Shown piece after piece: positions 61,759-64,000 of a DNA stretch of 64,000 bases. The DNA comes from Parasphingorhabdus litoris DSM 22379 (GTDB lineage: Bacteria; Pseudomonadota; Alphaproteobacteria; Sphingomonadales; Sphingomonadaceae), in the NCBI RefSeq assembly GCF_020906275.1, contig NZ_CP086727.1:620001-684000 (forward strand). The letters are read 5' to 3'. The number at the start of each line of letters is the position of its first letter. The first letter of the stretch is position 1. The notes under the pieces are model-generated. The model was not told where the DNA came from. It searched no databases and saw only the letters and a list, made by a program, of their open reading frames with translations. Both the position numbers and the translations under genes were made by a program.

Positions 61759-62478
61759 ATGATGAACAATTGCGAACAATGTGTGGTCAAAAACAAAGCC
61801 ATTTGTTCGGCATTGGACCCCGACGAACTGATCGCAATCAATCGCCTTTCCCGCAAGGTTTCGATCAAGGCAGGACAGGCGTTGATATGGGAAGGCGATG
61901 ATAGTTTGATCGTCGCCAATGTTGTTGAAGGTGCCTTCAAACTTACCTCTTCACTGGAAGACGGCCGGGAACAGATTATCGGTCTGCTTTACCCGTCAGA
62001 TTTTGTCGGTCGACCTTTTGGCGACAGGAACGAATATACGGTCACAGCTTTGGCTGATTCCAAGGTTTGCGTTTTCTCGCGCGCTGATTTTGACCAGTTT
62101 GTTCGCGAACATCCCGATCTAGAGCATAAATTGCTGCAGCGGACATTGACCGAACTGGATCGGGTTCGCCGTTCGATGCTCTTACTCGGCAGAAAAACAG
62201 CGTCCGAGCGGGTTGCTTCCTTTCTGCTTGAGATGTCGGAACGGTTGGCCGATTCGAGCTGCAGCGTGGTTGGAGGGCAACTTCGGCTTTTCGCGTTGCC
62301 GTTCGGCAGGCAGCAAGTGGCAGATATTTTGGGACTGACTATAGAAACGGTCAGCCGGCAAATGACTCAATTGAAAAAAAATGATGTGATTGCGCTACCG
62401 GATCATCGCAATGTCCAGATTCTCGATGCCGATCGCCTGCAGGATATTGCAGATTCCGGCGTCGGCGCGCTTCACTAA
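61759..62478 (+). CDS. Crp/Fnr-family regulator of the oxygen-sensing FNR type
   Basis: 239 aa. Starts with CEQCVVKNKAIC (Cys5, 8, 16), and a fourth cysteine at residue 104 (SKVCVFSR); this C-x2-C-x7-C plus central Cys pattern supports a [4Fe-4S] centre as in FnrN/FNR. cNMP-fold sensor domain to about 135, and a C-terminal HTH (LPFGRQQVADILGLTIETVS, then RQMTQLKKNDVIAL) with ETVSR-type recognition helix. It would activate anaerobic genes; a matching FNR box lies between it and ccoN. The 4-cysteine sensing role is inferred. Confidence 0.92.
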   Translation: MMNNCEQCVVKNKAICSALDPDELIAINRLSRKVSIKAGQALIWEGDDSLIVANVVEGAFKLTSSLEDGREQIIGLLYPSDFVGRPFGDRNEYTVTALADSKVCVFSRADFDQFVREHPDLEHKLLQRTLTELDRVRRSMLLLGRKTASERVASFLLEMSERLADSSCSVVGGQLRLFALPFGRQQVADILGLTIETVSRQMTQLKKNDVIALPDHRNVQILDADRLQDIADSGVGALH

Positions 62479-62532
62479 GCTCGGCATCACATTGCCAAAG
62501 CTTCTCATAAGCACTGTGCACTTTTCCTATTG

Positions 62533-62546
62533 TTGATCTAGATCAA
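62533..62546. promoter_or_regulatory. FNR box before ccoN
   Basis: TTGATCTAGATCAA is a perfect TTGAT-N4-ATCAA FNR site, located 77 bases before the ccoN ATG and 55 bases after the stop of the FNR-type regulator gene. The spacing fits a class II activator position if the start of transcription is about 40 bases downstream. Confidence 0.85.
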
Positions 62547-62622
62547 TGAGGATCGATTAGCGGACTGCCATTCCCCTTCCCGTTGAAGACGGTTTTTGAA
62601 CTGTCGACATGGGAAGGACATT

Positions 62623-64000
62623 ATGGACACGCTCTTGATGAAGGCTGGCGGCTGGCTGGCTATCGTATTTCTTGCATTTATCGCAATGGTGCTGGCAGCG
62701 GATACTGGCTTTGCCGTTCATATGGCGATTATCGCTCTGGCTGCGGGTATCACCTTATGGGTTACTATCAACAAGGCCGACTATGCGGCAATTGGCCGCG
62801 GCATTTTGAAAGCCCCCGCTGATCCAGGCATTTATGATGATGACCCGATACGCTGGGGCGTCATAGCAACGATTTTCTGGGGTATTGCTGGACTGACGGT
62901 AGGGCTAGTCATTGCTCTGCAGCTGGCCTTCCCAGTCCTTAATCTCAACAACGAGTTTACGACTTTTGGTCGTTTGCGGCCGCTCCATACTTCTGCCGTA
63001 ATCTTTGCTTTCGGAGGCAATGCACTGATCGCGACAAGCTATTATGTCGTGCAGCGCACCTGCAGGGCGAGGTTGGCCTTCCCCGGCCTCGCCCGTTTCG
63101 TCTTCTGGGGTTACCAGCTGTTCATAGTCTTGGCGGCTACCGGCTATCTGATGGGTGTTACCCAGTCCAAGGAATATGCTGAACCCGAATGGTATGTCGA
63201 CCTGTGGTTGACCATCGTCTGGCTTTGCTATGCCGCTGTTTTTATCGGCACCATTGTGCGCCGGTCAGAACCCCATATCTATGTTGCCAACTGGTTCTTC
63301 CTGTCTTTCATTTTGACCATCGCGATGTTGCACGTTGTTAACGGCTTGTCTCTACCGGTGAGCCTGCTTGGTTCGAAAAGCTATGCTGCTTTTGCCGGTG
63401 TGCAGGACGCGCTGACTCAGTGGTGGTATGGCCATAATGCGGTCGGATTTTTCCTGACCGCCGGTTTTCTGGCGATGATGTATTATTTCGTTCCGAAACA
63501 GGCGGAACGGCCGGTTTACAGCTATCGTCTGTCGATTATCCACTTCTGGTCTTTGATCTTCCTCTACATCTGGGCCGGCCCGCACCATTTGCACTATACG
63601 GCACTGCCCGATTGGGCGCAGACGCTCGGCATGGTGTTCTCGGTTGTGCTGTGGATGCCAAGCTGGGGCGGTATGATCAATGGCCTGATGACGCTCAATG
63701 GCGCATGGGACAAGATCCGCACCGATCCGATCATCCGGATGATGGTCTTGGCGCTTGCCTTCTATGGCATGAGCACTTTTGAAGGCCCGATGATGTCGAT
63801 CAAGGCTGTGAACAGCCTGTCGCATTATACCGATTGGACCATCGGCCACGTACATAGCGGTGCGCTGGGTTGGAACGGTATGATCACCTTCGCTTGTCTC
63901 TATTATCTTGTTCCACGTCTCTGGGGCAAAGAGCGGCTCTATTCGCTGCGTATGGTGAACTGGCACTTCTGGCTCGCGACTCTGGGTATCGTTCTCTACG
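62623..64000 (+). CDS. ccoN: cbb3-type cytochrome c oxidase subunit I CcoN (3' truncated by window end)
   Basis: The frame from ATG at 62623 (GGAAGGACATT upstream) is open to the window end, giving about 459 codons. Many membrane helices and the heme-copper motifs are visible: [15 protein letters not shown], the [20 protein letters not shown] helix with its histidine, [15 protein letters not shown], with the two copper ligand histidines, and [14 protein letters not shown]. An N-terminal membrane extension before these is normal for CcoN. High-affinity terminal oxidase for microaerobic growth, consistent with the FNR box upstream; ccoO and ccoP presumably follow outside the window. Confidence 0.95.
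   Translation, partial: MDTLLMKAGGWLAIVFLAFIAMVLAADTGFAVHMAIIALAAGITLWVTINKADYAAIGRGILKAPADPGIYDDDPIRWGVIATIFWGIAGLTVGLVIALQLAFPVLNLNNEFTTFGRLRPLHTSAVIFAFGGNALIATSYYVVQRTCRARLAFPGLARFVFWGYQLFIVLAATGYLMGVTQSKEYAEPEWYVDLWLTIVWLCYAAVFIGTIVRRSEPHIYVANWFFLSFILTIAMLHVVNGLSLPVSLLGSKSYAAFAGVQDALTQWWYGHNAVGFFLTAGFLAMMYYFVPKQAERPVYSYRLSIIHFWSLIFLYIWAGPHHLHYTALPDWAQTLGMVFSVVLWMPSWGGMINGLMTLNGAWDKIRTDPIIRMMVLALAFYGMSTFEGPMMSIKAVNSLSHYTDWTIGHVHSGALGWNGMITFACLYYLVPRLWGKERLYSLRMVNWHFWLATLGIVLY

Noticed and set aside
1..64000. CRISPR arrays, insertion sequences, prophage genes, tRNA or rRNA genes
   Set aside because: I looked for regularly spaced repeats, transposase or integrase motifs and cloverleaf arms and saw none; a covariance-model scan would be needed to exclude a tRNA fully.

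Overview
This 64 kb window looks like ordinary chromosome from an alphaproteobacterium, most likely a marine or freshwater sphingomonad (Sphingorhabdus, Parasphingorhabdus or Sphingopyxis-like). That placement is an inference from gene content: twin PEP-CTERM proteins ending in the PEPATWAMMIGGFG type of sorting tail, a methionine synthase split over two genes behind metF and an ArsR-methyltransferase regulator, an RcdA-family protein, COQ9, two DUF465 genes and a ybgC-tolQRAB-pal operon. G+C is moderate. I see no integrase, transposase, phage gene, CRISPR array, rRNA or tRNA.

Layout. 0-4 kb: truncated YghU-type GST, a carboxymuconolactone decarboxylase-family protein, then a divergent peptidoglycan-recycling pair (S66 LD-carboxypeptidase and a Mur ligase). 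4-10 kb: a GcvA-type LysR regulator, a CDC48/VAT-type double AAA ATPase behind a leader holding an orphan terminator, an MFS transporter with a small monooxygenase, and a methyltransferase. 10-18 kb: an exported M16 peptidase and the complete ybgC-tolQ-tolR-tolA-tolB-pal operon. 18-24 kb: ArsR/AHSA1 pair with a perfect operator, a DksA-like zinc finger protein coupled to a ferric-reductase-like membrane protein, an exported M20 amidohydrolase, two VOC proteins, a class C-like serine hydrolase and a DUF3617 lipoprotein. 24-35 kb: uvrB, an exported methyltransferase-fold protein, a hypothetical gene followed by two odd hairpins, redoxin plus DsbD-like reductase, alkaline phosphatase, a beta-helix protein, and tandem PEP-CTERM twins. 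35-42 kb: the methionine/SAM-cycle operon (ArsR-methyltransferase, metF, metH part 1, metH part 2). 42-47 kb: two small lipoproteins, a class A beta-lactamase-like protein, a phospholipase D family protein, rpoZ, a fatty acid hydroxylase. 46-55 kb: a leftward run ptsP, rodZ-like, cpoB, tilS, ftsH and a small exported protein. 55-64 kb: quinone oxidoreductase, divergent DUF465 genes, RcdA family, old yellow enzyme, COQ9, feoAB, ssb, an FNR-type regulator and the start of ccoN, cut by the window end.

Functional themes are envelope maintenance (Tol-Pal, CpoB, LdcA/Mpl, FtsH), one-carbon/methionine metabolism, iron uptake (FeoAB behind a Fur-like box) and oxygen-responsive respiration (FNR-like regulator and an FNR box before ccoN). 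The most unusual sequence features are small: two intrinsic terminators that physically contain the ribosome-binding site or start codon of the next gene (DUF3617/serine hydrolase and ftsH/small exported protein); a 22-bp palindrome that doubles as the promoter of a probably leaderless regulator gene; two hairpins with unrelated stems but nearly identical 12-nt loops at 28.3-28.5 kb; an orphan terminator ahead of the CDC48 gene; and two copies of a paired-palindrome (BIME-like) element, one of them inside the methionine operon. I found no clear candidate for a wholly new multi-gene system.
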